Below, in pieces: positions 1-58,229 of a stretch of DNA of 64,000 nt. Source of the DNA: Doris montereyensis (Eukaryota > Mollusca > Gastropoda > Nudibranchia > Dorididae); NCBI GenBank assembly GCA_037039925.1, contig JAXRKP010000558.1, positions 210,164 to 274,163 on the forward strand. The letters are read 5' to 3'. The notes beneath the pieces were generated by a model. The model was not told the DNA's origin. It made no database searches and saw only the letters and a program-made list of their open reading frames with translations. Positions within the stretch are counted from its first letter, which is position 1, and the number at the start of each line of letters is the position of its first letter. A program made the position numbers and the translations under genes.

Positions 1-120
1 TACTGATGCATCATGATACATTTGGTTAGCTTTAGTTCATAGCCTGATTTATTTGTTACATTTTTGTTTTTCAGGAGTGGCATCTCTCTGGTCTTCTGTT
101 GACCACGTGACAGTTGCATC

Positions 121-33642
<33,522 letters not shown>

Positions 33643-33830
33643 AAACTAGGAAACCCCTTGCAAATTACGTCTATAGTTTTAGTATTTATCTTCCGGGATG
33701 GTTTTGACAACCGCAGAGAGACTATCACATTTTTTTTTTTTTTTTTTTACGCTTTTTGTTTGATTTTGTAATTTGTTTCACCGACCCCTTTCTTTCTGTT
33801 CATCAAAATGTAAACCACATTCCAGTCGTA

Positions 33831-33863
<33 letters not shown>

Positions 33864-35699
33864 CTATTCATATGGTTTATGTATCATCATTGTTCTTCGT
33901 TCAAACATATAATTTTGTTGTTCAAATGGAAATGTTTTCAAATCCACTGATGCTAGGTCGATGTGCCAAGACAGTTTGTTTTCTTTAGTGTCCTTGGAAG
34001 CATCTGATTATTTTAAGACGACTTAAAAAAAATAAATGTAACCAACGCTAAGGAACTAAAGATTCCAACTTGTTTTGATGTTGCTTAGCGTATAGAAAAT
34101 TTAATTCATTGCTTTGCCTAGCATTCAAGTTACTATGGAGCTGGGTGCATACCTATTAGTTTGGTCCAGTAGTTTGCTAAGCCTAGCAAGCTTTGTGAAT
34201 TCGGTCCCATGTTCTTATTGTTATTATTGCCTGTGTCTCAGCATTTCGTAAAAGAGCGTTAGAGATGACGATAGCCTATTTTTCTGTCTGTTTAATTCTA
34301 ATGGTGTAACGATGTTGAGTGAAGATTTTTATACCTGAGAAAAAACATAGTTTATATAAAAACTTGTTGTGTCCTTTTTATTGGGGTGTTGCTTTTTTTG
34401 TTAGAAATTTATACAATTCTCTGTGTTTCATTCACTTGTTGCGAGAAAAATTGATCTATTTTTTAATGTCTTCTTTCTTTGTCAACTTAACAGCTTTGTG
34501 ATAAGAATTGGTCGTTAGTTGAATCTTTTCTATATATGCAAATTGATCAACTCCTGTTCTTGTTTCCAATTCCTTTACAAATCTATTGGATTTTTATTTT
34601 TCTGTAACTTTAGTTTTCTAATCTATAGTGTTGCCTGTGATGCCACATTGCAAGTTCAAATTTATAACAAGTTCATCTGTTCAAATTATAACACATCATA
34701 ATTGTTACTCTGCATGGTATGACAAAATGTCCTGGGATTTTAATCATTTTTCATAAGCGTCCCCCCCCCCCCACCCCCCACCCCCCCCCCCCCTGTCTGA
34801 AAGAATTTTTTCCCACCTCACAAATTGTCAAATGCTCTGTTATGTTGAAAAGACTTTAAAAAAAAAAAAAAAAGAAAAAAGTTCTTTTGGATGAATGAGG
34901 GAGAAATGACAAAAACCTCTGAGAATTCAGAGTAGACAACCTGAAGATGTGTGTGTGTTTGCTGTAAACACTTTTGCTAAGATTTCCCAAGTACATCGGG
35001 ATCATGTCGTTACCGATAGCTGTATAGATATGAGTGTATCAGTCACGGTGTGTAGTAAAAGTATCACGGTAATAATCTGTCCATCTGAATCGCTTCGAAA
35101 TATTTCCATAATATAGCAATGTTGATAGTCGGCTTGTCACTTCCCTTCACTGGTATTTTCTATATTAGAAAAGAGAGTGAGAAATAGGAATAATATGATC
35201 TTAACTTTATCAAGACATTAGATTATGATAACTATTAACTCCTTCACAGATGATAACATTGTAAAGTTTTATTCATTGTTTTTATACCTATTGCTACTTT
35301 TATCAGCATGATATTTTTTACTAAAAAAAGAAAAAGAAGGAAAATTGCACAGGGTAAATGAAACATATCATTTTACTAAGCCAAACATTATTTTTTTTTC
35401 GTTTGTATTTTTGAAAATATTTGTTTAAGGGAAGATCACTTTGGTTGTGGATGTGGGTAAAATCAAATTTTATAAAAAAAAACACCAGGAAGGAGCTTTC
35501 CTTACTTTCCTTTTCATATAAACAAAAGAAGAAAAAAAGTTATTATGGAAGGGTCTTCATAAGAGCAAGATGCTGCATTTTACAAGCCATTTGCACTGTG
35601 GTGATTTTTTTTTCCCCTTTTTCTCAAGCAAACTGTCTCACAAAACTAGGAATTATTCTGTGATTTAAATTAAATGGGATGGGATTATACATGTGTTTA

Positions 35700-35750
<51 letters not shown>

Positions 35751-35900
35751 TTGCACAATTTACTATTGAGAATTACTTATAACATCACATTAATTTTGGT
35801 TGTTTTTTTTTCATTATTGATAAAATAAACATTTAATAGAAGAATTATGAACCTAGAGTAGATTGCGTGAAAGTGTTCAATAAAGGTGTTTCATGTTTTT
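33643..35900 (+). other. Probable MYO6 3' UTR and downstream flank
   Basis: AT-rich, no coding signal. A candidate poly(A) signal AATAAA lies at 34031-34036. A better one is at 35879-35884, followed within 15-30 bases by a GT/T-rich stretch. The end of the transcript cannot be fixed from sequence. Contains a short TTA repeat (33829-33862), a poly-C tract (34759-34792) and a TA repeat (35709-35743). Confidence 0.45.
35424..35480 (+). mobile_element. SINE-B tail fragment
   Basis: GATCACTTTGGTTGTGGATG then TGGGTAAAATCAAATTTTAT matches the family 3' end. Confidence 0.55.
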
Positions 35901-36794
35901 TGTTGTTGTTTGGAAGAAGGCAATTTGTTTGTTCATTGGTCTTGTACAGGAGTACCACCATTAAATACCCTGATATGGTGCCCTTATAAAAGAGGAAGTA
36001 CTTGTAGGCACATGTTTGAACATTGTGAAATGCACAGTGATATATGTTAAGCAATCACTTTTAAGGAACACAATGCAAAGAAGAGAAGTAAATTAGAAAT
36101 ATTTATTCAATGACAATTTCTATTTTTTACACACAGAATAAAAAAAAAGAAAAAGAAAGTTATACACCTAAACCATTGTATAATTATTTATTACTTTTTT
36201 CTTCCAAGAAATACATGTCATTTCTAAGGACATCTCGCTTTCTTATTTTTCACACACCACTAAAACTACATATTTACATGTGTGAAAAGTTCAAATGATT
36301 TGTTCATTATTTAACAACAAAAATCCTTATTAAAGCAGACCCAATGTTTTATCTTAATATTTGAATGTATTTTTCTAAATACAATTTTGTTTATATGTGA
36401 TATGAGCAAAAACAGGATAGATCTTTATATAATGCTACGTGTGTTTTGAATACAATTTATAACTTACATTAGAACCATCTATGCCACTTTTTACACCACG
36501 ATATATTAAACTCATGTTTCTTTTTTTAAATTTCTGTGTTATAAGTGGTGTATGTGAGTGTGTTTGTGTGTATGTAATAAGGTTTTCTTTGTTGTTGTTT
36601 TTTTTTTTTTTTAGATATATGTACACTGACTGTACTTGAGAGTTAACATTGTGTTTTTTTCCTGTTTCTGTGCCTTTCTTACAGGAGCCTTGAGTCTTTC
36701 TCTCACTGCTGTGTCAATTCCTTCTTTCACCGATAAAATAGATAAACAAGTGATGTGTTTTTCTTTTTCCTGTGCAGACTCGCCTTTCTAATTC

Positions 36795-36826
<32 letters not shown>

Positions 36827-37442
36827 TGTGTTGACTTTGAATTTTGAAAATTCAATGTGATTAGAGAAAATAGCTGTTTTTAAAAAGAAAACGGAGGTAA
36901 AAACAAAAACCACGTTTATGTCCCAAATATTTAATCATTGCCTTGGTAAACGTGATGTCTAAACTTGTCTTTTACAACGATGTAAACATAATTAAACAAA
37001 GAAAGGTATTTAATAGCTAACATTTTTTAATGGATTTCGATTTACGACGGAAGCTAAATACTTCCATGACAAAATTTCACTCTAAATGCATTTCTGTACA
37101 TGCTAGTAGTATTGCTAGCCACCTCTATCGATCAGTAATGCAATTAATTTAAGAATACTGAGGATAGTGGCAAACATTTATTGATTGTTTCAGGGGAAAC
37201 TGGTCTGACGTGTATAAGTAGTATTACATGTCTTGGTCACTGGCCTGCCTATGTGTTGAGTTTAAGTAAGTAAGCTGGTAATTCACTAATATATTACTTA
37301 CATATGTGCTTAGTCAATATATAGAACTTTCTTTAACAGCTAACTGTAGGTATATTATATTACCTTATGGTGATGGGTGCATTTACATCTGCAAACAAGG
37401 CCTGTAGCAATTGAGTGAAGAGATGTGCCTTTCTTTTCACGA
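35901..37442. other. Intergenic, no gene seen
   Basis: AT-rich sequence with short T and A runs and a GT repeat at about 36799-36826. No exon, RNA gene or repeat family was recognised. Confidence 0.55.
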
Positions 37443-37685
37443 TTGAAGGGGTCATTTCAATAGTATGCCTGTCACAATTACGTCATTTAGAGAAACATGC
37501 CAAAAACAATGGACAGATGGCTTTGGGAATTTCAAGTTTCAAACGGCTAGAAATGTGATGTGTTTTCATCAATTCACTTTCATACTTTTCTGGAATCATG
37601 ATTTCTTTTTATTCCCTAGGATTATCTCTCTCTGTCTCATTTTTCATGAAAGTGAACATAGGCACATTATTGAAATGACCCCTTC
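37443..37685. mobile_element. Short inverted-repeat element (MITE), copy B
   Basis: Ends GAAGGGGTCATTTCAATAGT and, in reverse complement, GAAGGGGTCATTTCAATAAT. Near-perfect 26-bp inverted repeats, better kept than copy A at 26262. Internal sequence matches copy A in the same orientation. Confidence 0.85.
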
Positions 37686-38229
37686 CGTTATAGGATTTTG
37701 TTTTCGTTATCACAGTAAATACTACTAAAGAAATATAAAGCCAAGTCCATTCTTGAGCTTGAAATAAGATTGGAAACCAAACTTACTGTTTACCAAATTA
37801 AGCAAAATTGTTTCCATATATGGTAATTCACTTGTTGTTAGCATGAAATGGGATTAGTACTAGAGCCACCGTCAAGTGTCTTCAAGGTGAAAGGAGTTTA
37901 AAATCTATTTATTATGCCCTAATCTTTCTGTAATTAACAGAACATGGGTGGCTTACCATTTCAATTTTGTCTTCATTAATATTATATTTATCATTATACA
38001 CAAGATTGTGGCTGTACTCGTATTGTTTTGTTTGAGAGTTTTACTATTTATGTAGAATTAAAACCATTTGAGACCAGGGTTTTTTGTTTTTTTTTCTTTC
38101 TAACTGTGATGTCACTCTTGAGGTTGAATATTGTAAACTACACATTCCAAATGTAAAAATAAAATTGGCTTTAAAAAATGGGTCTTGAATTCAATTTGTT
38201 TTAATTTTTATATTTCAGGTGTGATTTTT

Positions 38230-39000
38230 GTCTTGTTTGTATGTTCTTTTGTGTGTTATAGTTATAGTGTCGGTCTCTTGAAAGTTTTCTTCAGTTCTTT
38301 TGAATAAAAGCATATCTTATATAGCCATTTTGTTTTGGTGTCTCTATGGTTGTTTTTTTTGTAAGTGAAGAGGTCGATTGGGACGTCGACTTTCTGATGA
38401 ATCATTTTGTGGAGGAATTTAAGTCTGTTGTCTTTTGTTCGTTCCTCCAGGGGTTTCCAATTTAGGTGTTGCATCACGTTGCTGACATTGCTCCTCTGGT
38501 CATAATCATTGCAGGTGAATTAAGCTGCCGCCCTGCCTTTGAATTTCCTCCAGTTTTGTCACCTAGGAGGTCAGGGTCCCATAAGATAAGACGCATCCGT
38601 ACTCCAACTCCAAGATGGGATGGACAAGGAGACATAAGACTGTTGTTTGAATTTTGTTAGGCAGTTTTTTAAGGTTTCTTCTTATTATGCTGAGGATGGA
38701 GTTTGTTAATGTGTTTTGACCACATGAGGTCGTCGGAAATTTGACTCCTATGTATGGACTATTTTTCACTTCTTTTAAACGTGTGGTTGTTGAGGGAATG
38801 GTAGTATGAAGTGTGATAGAATTCTTGTTCGACGGATTGTCATTATATAACACTCAGTTCCGTTGGATTTTATATCCCAATTGTCTGCCCATTTTTGAGG
38901 GATATTAAGTCATTGTGGAATATTTGGTGGTCTTTCTTTGATGACGTTTATCTATATATTATACAGACATCCGCGAACAGGCGTATTGATGTGACTCTTT
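38230..39000 (-). mobile_element. LINE-3 type reverse-transcriptase relic
   Basis: Reverse strand reads RLFADVCIIYR (a degraded FADD catalytic motif, near 38975), YIGVKFPTTSCGQNTLTNSI, LLVHPILELEYGCVL and LNWKPLEERTKDNRLKFLHK, in RT C-terminal order and broken by frame changes and stops. Confidence 0.75.
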
Positions 39001-39161
39001 TTGGGAGATCGTTTATATGACAGAGTCAAAAGCAGTAGTGCAAGTACTGTGGTACACTGGAATCAACTGTGCACGTGGTGGAGAATACTTTTTGTTCTCT
39101 TTCTGTCATTGTCAAGAAGGACTTGATCCCAGTCAAGAAGAAGGTTTGCACGGATGCCAAA

Positions 39162-39232
39162 TGTGAAGCGGAACAGGTGAGTGATACATTGTGCATACAT
39201 TGCCTCCTGGACAGGGCTCTTATCTGCCACAT
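39162..39232 (-). mobile_element. SINE-A fragment
   Basis: GTGAAGCGGAACAGGTGA and TGCCTCCTGGACAGGGCTCT match the reverse of the family body. Confidence 0.5.
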
Positions 39233-39402
39233 GTGGTACTGACGGCACTGTTCACATATACCTATTAATACCTGAGGGGTTACATAGAGGACGTATATAT
39301 GGAGTGTTTACTCGAAAAAAAAAAAAGACTTCAAGAACAGTTTTCCGCACTGACAGTTTGAGAACTTTTCTCGATTTGTTGTGTGTGAGTAAAACCTACA
39401 CC

Positions 39403-39580
39403 CGTGTCGAGGTAGGTGGATCAACACTTAGTCCCATCGGTGACGAACAATAAAAACGAGGTTCTGTGTGCAACAGTCTGTGCATGTTAAAGATCCCTTG
39501 GCTGTTCAGAGGGCAGTCCAGGCAAAATTAAAAATCCTACCAAAACTGCAGAGATCACCTTAGTTTCAGATGTGGGAACA
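39403..39580 (+). mobile_element. SINE-B 3' two-thirds
   Basis: TAGTCCCATCGGTGACGAAC, GTTAAAGATCCCTTGGCTGT and AAATTAAAAATCCTACCAAA follow the family order; no head. Confidence 0.7.
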
Positions 39581-39671
39581 ATAAAAATAAAAAACTCCAA
39601 AGGAACACAATGTCAGATCACCCAGCATTGCCAGGCAATGCTAAGTCTTACTGACAGCACAGGCGAGGGCA

Positions 39672-39772
39672 TCTTTCTTTCACTTATATTTCATCTTTCT
39701 GTTTTCGTCTTACTTCAGCCTGATATCACCACATAATAATATGGTGGACGGGGTCAAGTTCAAGGAAACAAA
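39672..39772 (+). mobile_element. SINE-C 3' part
   Basis: CTTTCACTTATATTTCATCT, GATATCACCACATAATAA, GGGGTCAAGTTCAAGGAAAC. Confidence 0.6.
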
Positions 39773-39944
39773 CACACCAAGATAGTACAGACTACTGCAA
39801 GGCTCATGACAGCATTACTATTCACAGTGGATGTAAATAAATATACAAATAAAACCATGCTATTTATAGATGTGATGGATGTGTAAAAAACAAACACATT
39901 CTTGTATGACAAACTCTTTTAAAACTTGCACTATTATTATTGAA

Positions 39945-40165
39945 GGATAGCTAAAAGAGTGTACAATGCTAAAACCCAAGGTAAAAAAACCAAAAGACAG
40001 ATCTCAGAGAAGGTGGGAAGATGATATAAAAGAGGCATTCAAGTTAAAACAAAGAAATTTAACGTTTACAGAAGGAAACAGAAAATGCCAGACCAGGGCA
40101 GTCTGGAAAAATATCATTTTGGGCATCTAAACCCATACACTGGAAGGTAGAATGGGAACTGATAA
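39945..40165 (+). mobile_element. LINE-5 3'-end fragment
   Basis: Closely matches 60510-60740: ATAGCTAAAAGAGTGTACAA, CCAAAAGACAGATCTCAGAG, and the end GGGAACTGATAAAAAAGAAA. Confidence 0.75.
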
Positions 40166-41010
40166 AAAAGAAAGAATTATTATTATTTATGATACAAGAC
40201 TGAGAAACGGTCATCACTCAAGCCAAAGAGCAAATCAATAATTAAACAAGTGAAATAAAATTAATGTGAAAAGAAAAACAACAGAACGAACTCAATATGG
40301 TTGCAGTATCCATTGATATGATTTTATTCCAGCGACTAAAGAAATTAGAAACTAAAGTATTCAATGAAGAATGGGGCTTTTACTCCTCTAAGGCACTAGC
40401 TAATATGTAAAATAGAAAGAATGTGAAGAGAAAACGAGTTTGTTCACTTTTGTTGTATTCAGATGACAGTTCTTACAACTGGCCATGTTATACATTCCTT
40501 TCCACTAAGATATGCATTAGAAATAGATATTACATATGACTATTAAAACTGTAATTTGTGTTAATCCTTTTACATTTTAAAATTTAGAAGAAATAATTTT
40601 TGTTCACCATAGCCCCAACCTATGCTCACTCTATTATTTTTATATAGCTTCATGAAAGTCTCCAATTGTGAATTGAAAGCAAAACATACAAAGAAATCAA
40701 TTTTCTCTCAAGACCAATATTTGAAAGCATGCATATGAACAAAGATTGTTAATTCAACTGTGCTGGAGATAAAAAAAACCCAACTCATGTCGTCATTTTT
40801 ATTGTCAAACGCAACACCATGGCATTTTATCATGGATGAAGGAAACCACAGTTGCATGTTTTGATACTTTAAGTTTCTTAGAAAATATCTTAACAATAAC
40901 ATTCCTTATCATGACAAACACTTGACATTGACATTCTTTCAAATTTGCCCCTACTTGGGACGTGGAATCTGCTTTTGTTAAGAAAACTAAAATTATTGTT
41001 TTTGATTTGA
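40166..41010. other. Intergenic, no gene seen
   Basis: AT-rich, no coding, RNA or repeat signature recognised on either strand. Confidence 0.5.
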
Positions 41011-41014
41011 TTTG

Positions 41015-41322
41015 ATTTACCCACACCCACAACTAAGGTGATCTCCAGGTTTTTGGTAGAATTTTAAATTCTATCCGGACTGCCCTGTAAACAGCTAAGG
41101 GATGTTTAACGTGCACAGAGTGTTGTGATCTGCACATGGGACCTCCTTTTTATCATCCGTCTCCGATGGGACTAGGTGTCAATCCACCTACCTGGACCAG
41201 GGGGGTAGATTTTGCTAGAATAACATCAAGGACATTTTTTGAGCAGTTGGTGGGGCTCGAACCCACAACCTTTTGATTGAGAAGCCGACACCTTACCTCT
41301 GGACTATCGAGTCCCCCAAAAT
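41015..41322 (-). mobile_element. SINE-B copy, near complete
   Basis: Reverse strand begins GGGGGACTCGATAGTCCAGA with box A-like TAGTCCAGAGGT and box B GGGTTCGAGCCCC, the best tRNA-like head of the family, and ends with an AAATC tail at 41013. Confidence 0.88.
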
Positions 41323-41934
41323 CATTGCAGGTGGAAAAGAGCTGTATATAAAGTTGAATACGCTGGTAGAGAAAGACAACGGAAATAATAAGCAAATGAA
41401 AATGTTGCTCTTTTTAACAATTTTTAGTCACAAGAGATGTACTTTGTTTTATTTAACTTTACCCTGTCCACCATGTACAATAATCTTAGAGTCAACAATG
41501 GAGGTAGAAGACATACTGATACAGCTGACTTGTTGTATAGCGCAATTCAAGAACAAATACATATATATATTATACAACATCTATATTTGCTTTATCAACT
41601 TACTATGTTATAGTCATGGAACCTTGTGTTCTTTTTCCTATAGGAAGTTTCCATTCTTTGTTGCGTAGCGTTAAATTGATAAACAATTTCTACATAACCG
41701 AGACTGATTCAACCACACTCGGTGAATTATCTTTTCAAAAAAATTTCATTTTAAGACACAGCCTTTCAAGAACGGAAGAAAAAAAAGGGATTTCACTGGC
41801 ATCAAAACAAAAAAGAGAGGTCCAATAAAAAACATGTGTTACAGCAACAGAGTCTACATATCTTGCCTTCATGCAAGGAAAGAAACGAGGACAACATTGT
41901 AAATGTAAATCTTTGCATTATATATTTGTTCCAT

Positions 41935-42060
41935 TGAAATTTACCCTGTCTACCGCGTGCAGCAATCTCAGGGTGAATTAAAAGGCAACAAGGAGAAAGA
42001 TAAGTATAAGTGAAAAGTTTATAAAAAAAACCAGGAGGACCAACCACCCACTCTTTTACA
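41935..42060 (-). mobile_element. SINE-C copy
   Basis: CATTGAAATTTACCCTGTCT, GCAATCTCAGGGTGAATTAA and AAGGCAACAAGGAGAAAGAT are the reverse of the family body and tail. Confidence 0.72.
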
Positions 42061-42221
42061 TGAGGAATGTCACACAAACGATTTTGTGAAAAGAATTATT
42101 GGACATGGGTGTTGCCAGAAGAGTACAGATGTGCTTTTCAGGAATTACAATAAATGACAGCTTACAGAAAATAACAGGAATGTGTTTAAGTTAAAAAGCA
42201 AATCCAAAAAGTAAGTTACAG

Positions 42222-42499
42222 TAAGGCTAAGTGGCCGAGTGGTTAGACTGCCAGACTAGGGATCATGAGGCTCAAGGTTCGAATTCTAGCAAAGCTAGCT
42301 CTGACGTTATGGGCTTTGGGAAAGACACAACACACGTTTTCCGCATTTACCAAGGTACAGCTTGGGGGTAAAAATCTGCGCCAGACTGGCGGCCCTGGCC
42401 AGGAGGTGACTATTGTCACCTATTCCGTTTCACGCTATTAAAACTGTGATTCGCTCCGGCTCCATGGGCCGTAGGGGCCTTGAAGGAACTTTTAAAAAC
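42222..42499 (+). mobile_element. SINE-A copy, near complete
   Basis: Head TAAGTGGCCGAGTGGTTAGA (box A), box B AGGTTCGAATTC, ACGTTATGGGCTTTGGGAAA, end GTAGGGGCCTTGAAGGAACT. No flanking RNA-gene structure. Confidence 0.88.
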
Positions 42500-43340
42500 T
42501 TTACATGAAGCAGGCCGTACAAGATTACCGCTTGGACAGGATGGTGGTTTGTTCCATAGGTCTCCTCACAAGCAACATGTACTATGAAAAAAAGTGTGTT
42601 ACACATCCCTCTAAGGGCGTGGCGTCAGGGCTTTTGATGCTAAGGGAACCCATGGATGCAGGATTTCATGCCCTGGCTGTTTGCCATAAGTCACAGACTT
42701 GAACAATAAAGAATACAAGCTTCATTAAAATAGATTAAATAAATTATAAAAATGTGACAGACATCTTCAACAATAAATTATTTCGTTCACACAAAGAATT
42801 AACGTCTCACATATCTCATCACATTCTATCATAACACCTTCAAGTTTAATGTTGTTAGTCCTTTTTAATATGAAAAGGCAACAGTAAATCTTAACAGTTG
42901 ACAAGGAAGGTCACCTTCGTTATTCTTTGTCCGATTCTCTATGCTTTGTTAATTTTGTTATTGTTTCATTCTAAGCAATGAAGTTTAATACAGATACATT
43001 TAAACATCAGTGATATCAAGTGTAAAAATGTTGAATACATTGAAATCATCTCTTGTCCTAGTCACACAAAAATCAAGAACAGGAATAGGAAAAACTTGCC
43101 TACATAAAACTATAAGTCCCCCAAAAAATAAGAAGGATGATCTTTAAAGAAACAAATTGTTACAACCATGCCTTTAGTAAATTTTCATAACAAATAAATT
43201 TCATATTGGAATGACTAGAACATTTAAGTTTCTCTTGTGATTTTTTCCTGTAAAACAAAATACAACAGAACACAGTGATGATAGGAATGGGTGAGTGTGA
43301 GGTGGAAAACACCCCCCCCACCTAAAACAAGCGAGACGCG
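42500..43340. other. Intergenic, no gene seen
   Basis: Should include the end of the thiolase 3' UTR, but no convincing poly(A) signal was found on the minus strand. Confidence 0.4.
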
Positions 43341-43341
43341 C

Positions 43342-43488
43342 TTTGCTTCATTGAAATTTACCCCGTCCAACATTGTGGTGATCTCAGGGTAAATTAAGAG
43401 GAAACAGCAAGATGAAAGAAAAGTGAAAGAAGGAAAAGAAAGGAAAGAAATATGATCTACCAACATTGCCCGGCAACCGCCCGCAAAG
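43342..43488 (-). mobile_element. SINE-C copy
   Basis: TTGAAATTTACCCCGTCCAA, GTGATCTCAGGGTAAATTAA, and CCGGCAACCGCCC at the far end: a full-length reverse copy, 320 bp beyond the thiolase stop. Confidence 0.8.
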
Positions 43489-43808
43489 AGAGCCAAAATG
43501 AGTTTATAAAAATACACCGTATTAAACAGTGCTCCCTCCAAACTGAGTTTTTGCGCGCGCACACCACGGAGAAAAACTGCGCACAGTTGAGAAATGTCTG
43601 TGCACACCAATGAAAAATAACAGCCTGCACAAAAAATAACAGATATCTATTCATTTTCACACGATTTGGATTTCTTTCATCAAACTTTGCACAACACCAA
43701 AAGTTTAACGCACACAAATTTAGAACAAAAATAAGAGGGAAAATTGCTTGTACTTGTAAATATCGCATGAGCGAAATAGCTACGGTTGACTCTACAATAA
43801 GGTTGAGT

Positions 43809-55706
<11,898 letters not shown>

Positions 55707-57300
55707 GGTGGAGTGCTTGTGAGAGAAAAATCCCAACGAAATAGATCTAGAACTAGGCCGACGACAGATTGATCTTAAAAGGCGACAAAGCAATACCTAT
55801 CGCTCGTTTTCGTCGCGCAGATCGATCGCCGAGAAAATGAAAGTAGGCATTTTTTGTGTGGCCTTGACCTTCGTCATGATACGATATCAGTATCAAGATT
55901 AGGTTAATTTCAAGTATCGATGAATTACTCTTTCCCGTGTTTCAAGGGCCACGCATTCAACCTACTGTTTATTATGTCATCATGTATTCACGAGGAAGAG
56001 AGGAGGAGAGGGTTTGGTTTGTGTGTATGCGTGTGTGTGTATGTGTGCGCACGTGTATATGTATGGAGTAGGGGTGGAGGCTAAGGATAGGGTTTAGAAG
56101 ACACATATTTTTTCGCATTTCATTTTTATATAATGTGATTATGTTTGGACTTTTCCCATCCATGCGTGACATTTAGGCTGGAATTGAATGAAAGACAACG
56201 AGTAGCAAGTTTGTCTGATGAATTGGGAATGCATAATACTATTGTAGGGGATTTTTGTCTTTTTTTAAATTTTGACTGGAGGAAGTTTTAAGAAGTAATA
56301 CTTTAAGTTTTCTGTATTTTCCATATTACGATAAAATGTGTAATCTGATGCCCTTCATCTCTAGATTTTAGTAAATTTTATTTGTTTGAGATTTTGATTC
56401 ACTTTAAGCAATTCATCATTCGCCCCCCCCCTCACCCCCTCTGTCATGCACCACTGTTCGATTTTCTTGACATTTCGTATGGATACCTCGATACTCGTCT
56501 TCAAAATATAAACTCGAGTACAGATTTTCATGTAGCCGTCGTTGATTGGCTCATATTGGTTGACTGACGATGACATGTCATGCCGCACATGAACTATGAA
56601 CCCGCCTTCCCCTCACTCGGGTCGGGGCGTACGATGAGCGATAAGGGGGTGGCGAGATGAAATTCATTACTTTCATTATTCGTCCATATATAGCGTTGAA
56701 TAACATTACTAACGAGTTGTCACTTATTGTCATATTTCGCCTAATGTTATGTTAGCAAGTCAAAGAAAAAACCCCTGAATCGGTAAAGATTTATTTTTAA
56801 TTAGGTACGGCAGTAGAGTTATGATTATTCTATGTAGGCCTAGATCTACATACTTCGGTCAGAGGGGGAAGGGGGCTTTTTTGTGGGCGTGGTCGAAGTG
56901 GGAGTGGGAGACAGCTGCTGTTATGCACGCAAATGGCTAACCAAGAACACACGAAAATGCTGATGTGCATTATGATCATTTGTGAGACTGTTTGCATCCA
57001 TCTTGACCAAAGACTAACATTAACGTTGCCGTTGTGTGTGTAACTTATTATAAACAAACACATGGGCCTACATAATAGTATGATGTAGCTGTGTTGTCTT
57101 TTCTATTTTATATAACCGTTTAAAAACATATTGCATGTATCATCTTCTTCAAGAAAGTATTTGTGCTTTGCTTTTCACAACAGAATATGAGATATAGATC
57201 ATCCAATTCATAGTTCCTTGAGAATCATATCGTTCAGGTCAAACAGAGTGAAACCAAATCACACCCACACCCACAGACACCTCCACACCCCTCATTTTTT
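55707..57300 (-). promoter_or_regulatory. Thiolase 5' flank, promoter expected here
   Basis: CpG-containing sequence at 55735-55850 (GCTCGTTTTCGTCGCGCAGA) directly upstream of the ATG is a reasonable start region. No TATA box at a defined distance was identified. Beyond 55900 nothing recognisable except a GT-rich stretch near 56020-56065. No divergent gene found. Confidence 0.35.
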
Positions 57301-57316
57301 TTCACCTTTGAACCCT

Positions 57317-57317
<1 letters not shown>

Positions 57318-57399
<82 letters not shown>

Positions 57400-57560
57400 T
57401 CTCTCTCTCACTCTCTCTCTCTCTTTCTCTCTCTCGTTCTCTCTGTATTTCTTTGTGTCCCTCTTTAAGTATGTCTATGTCTCTGCCTATCTGTCTGTTT
57501 CTGTCTCTGTCCGTCTCTATCTGTCTGTCTATAGATCTGTCTGTCTCTCCTTCTCTCTGT
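57318..57560. repeat. (TC)n microsatellite
   Basis: About 110 bp of near-pure TC, degrading into TCTG/TCTA repeats. Confidence 0.95.
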
Positions 57561-57628
57561 GTCTATCTTTGTATATGTCTCTATCTCCTCTTCAGTTTGT
57601 TGGGTATAAGCCATTTCCTTAAATTTAT

Positions 57629-58133
57629 TGAGGTATGCTTCTTCTTCTTCTTCTTGCCTTCTGTCTCTTTTCTCTTCTCTTCTTCTTCTTCTTCTTGTCT
57701 TCTTCTCTTCTTCTTCTTCTTCTTCTTCTTCTTCTTCTTCTTCTTCTTCTTCTTCTTCTTCTTCTTCTTCTTCTTCTTCTTCTTCTTTTGGATCTAAGCC
57801 ATTTCTTCTTAAATTTATTCTTCTTCTTCTTCTTCTTCTTCTTCTTCTTCTTCTTCTTCTTCTTCTTCTTCTTCTTCTTCTTCTTCTTCTTCTTCTTCTT
57901 CTTCTTCTTCTTCTTCTTCTCCTTCTCCTCCTCCTCCTCCTCCTCCTTCTTCTTCTTCTTCTTCTTCTTTTTCCTCTTCTCCTCCTCCTCCTCCTCCTCC
58001 TCCTCCTCCTTCTTCTTCTTCTTCTTCTTCTTCTTCTTCTTCTTCTTCTTCTTCTTCTTCTTCTTCTTCTTCTTCTTCTTCTTCTTCTTCTTCTTCTTCT
58101 TCTTCTTCTTCTTCTTCTTCTTCTTCTTCTTCC
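57629..58133. repeat. Long TTC microsatellite
   Basis: About 500 bp of TTC with CTC/TCC patches. The poly-Ser/Leu/Phe and poly-Lys/Glu open frames on both strands are artefacts of the repeat. Confidence 0.97.
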
Positions 58134-58229
58134 TATTATTTGCAGTCTTTCTCTGGTGTATTGTCGTAATTACATTTATTACATGAATATAATTTAAAAA
58201 AAAAATACAACACGTCGTAAAACAATAAC

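Noticed and set aside
41273..41668. 131-codon open frame between the two genes
   Set aside because: Starts inside a SINE-B copy and has no recognisable protein features.
42222..42300. Possible tRNA gene (box A and B visible)
   Set aside because: It continues into the SINE-A body shared with more than ten other copies.
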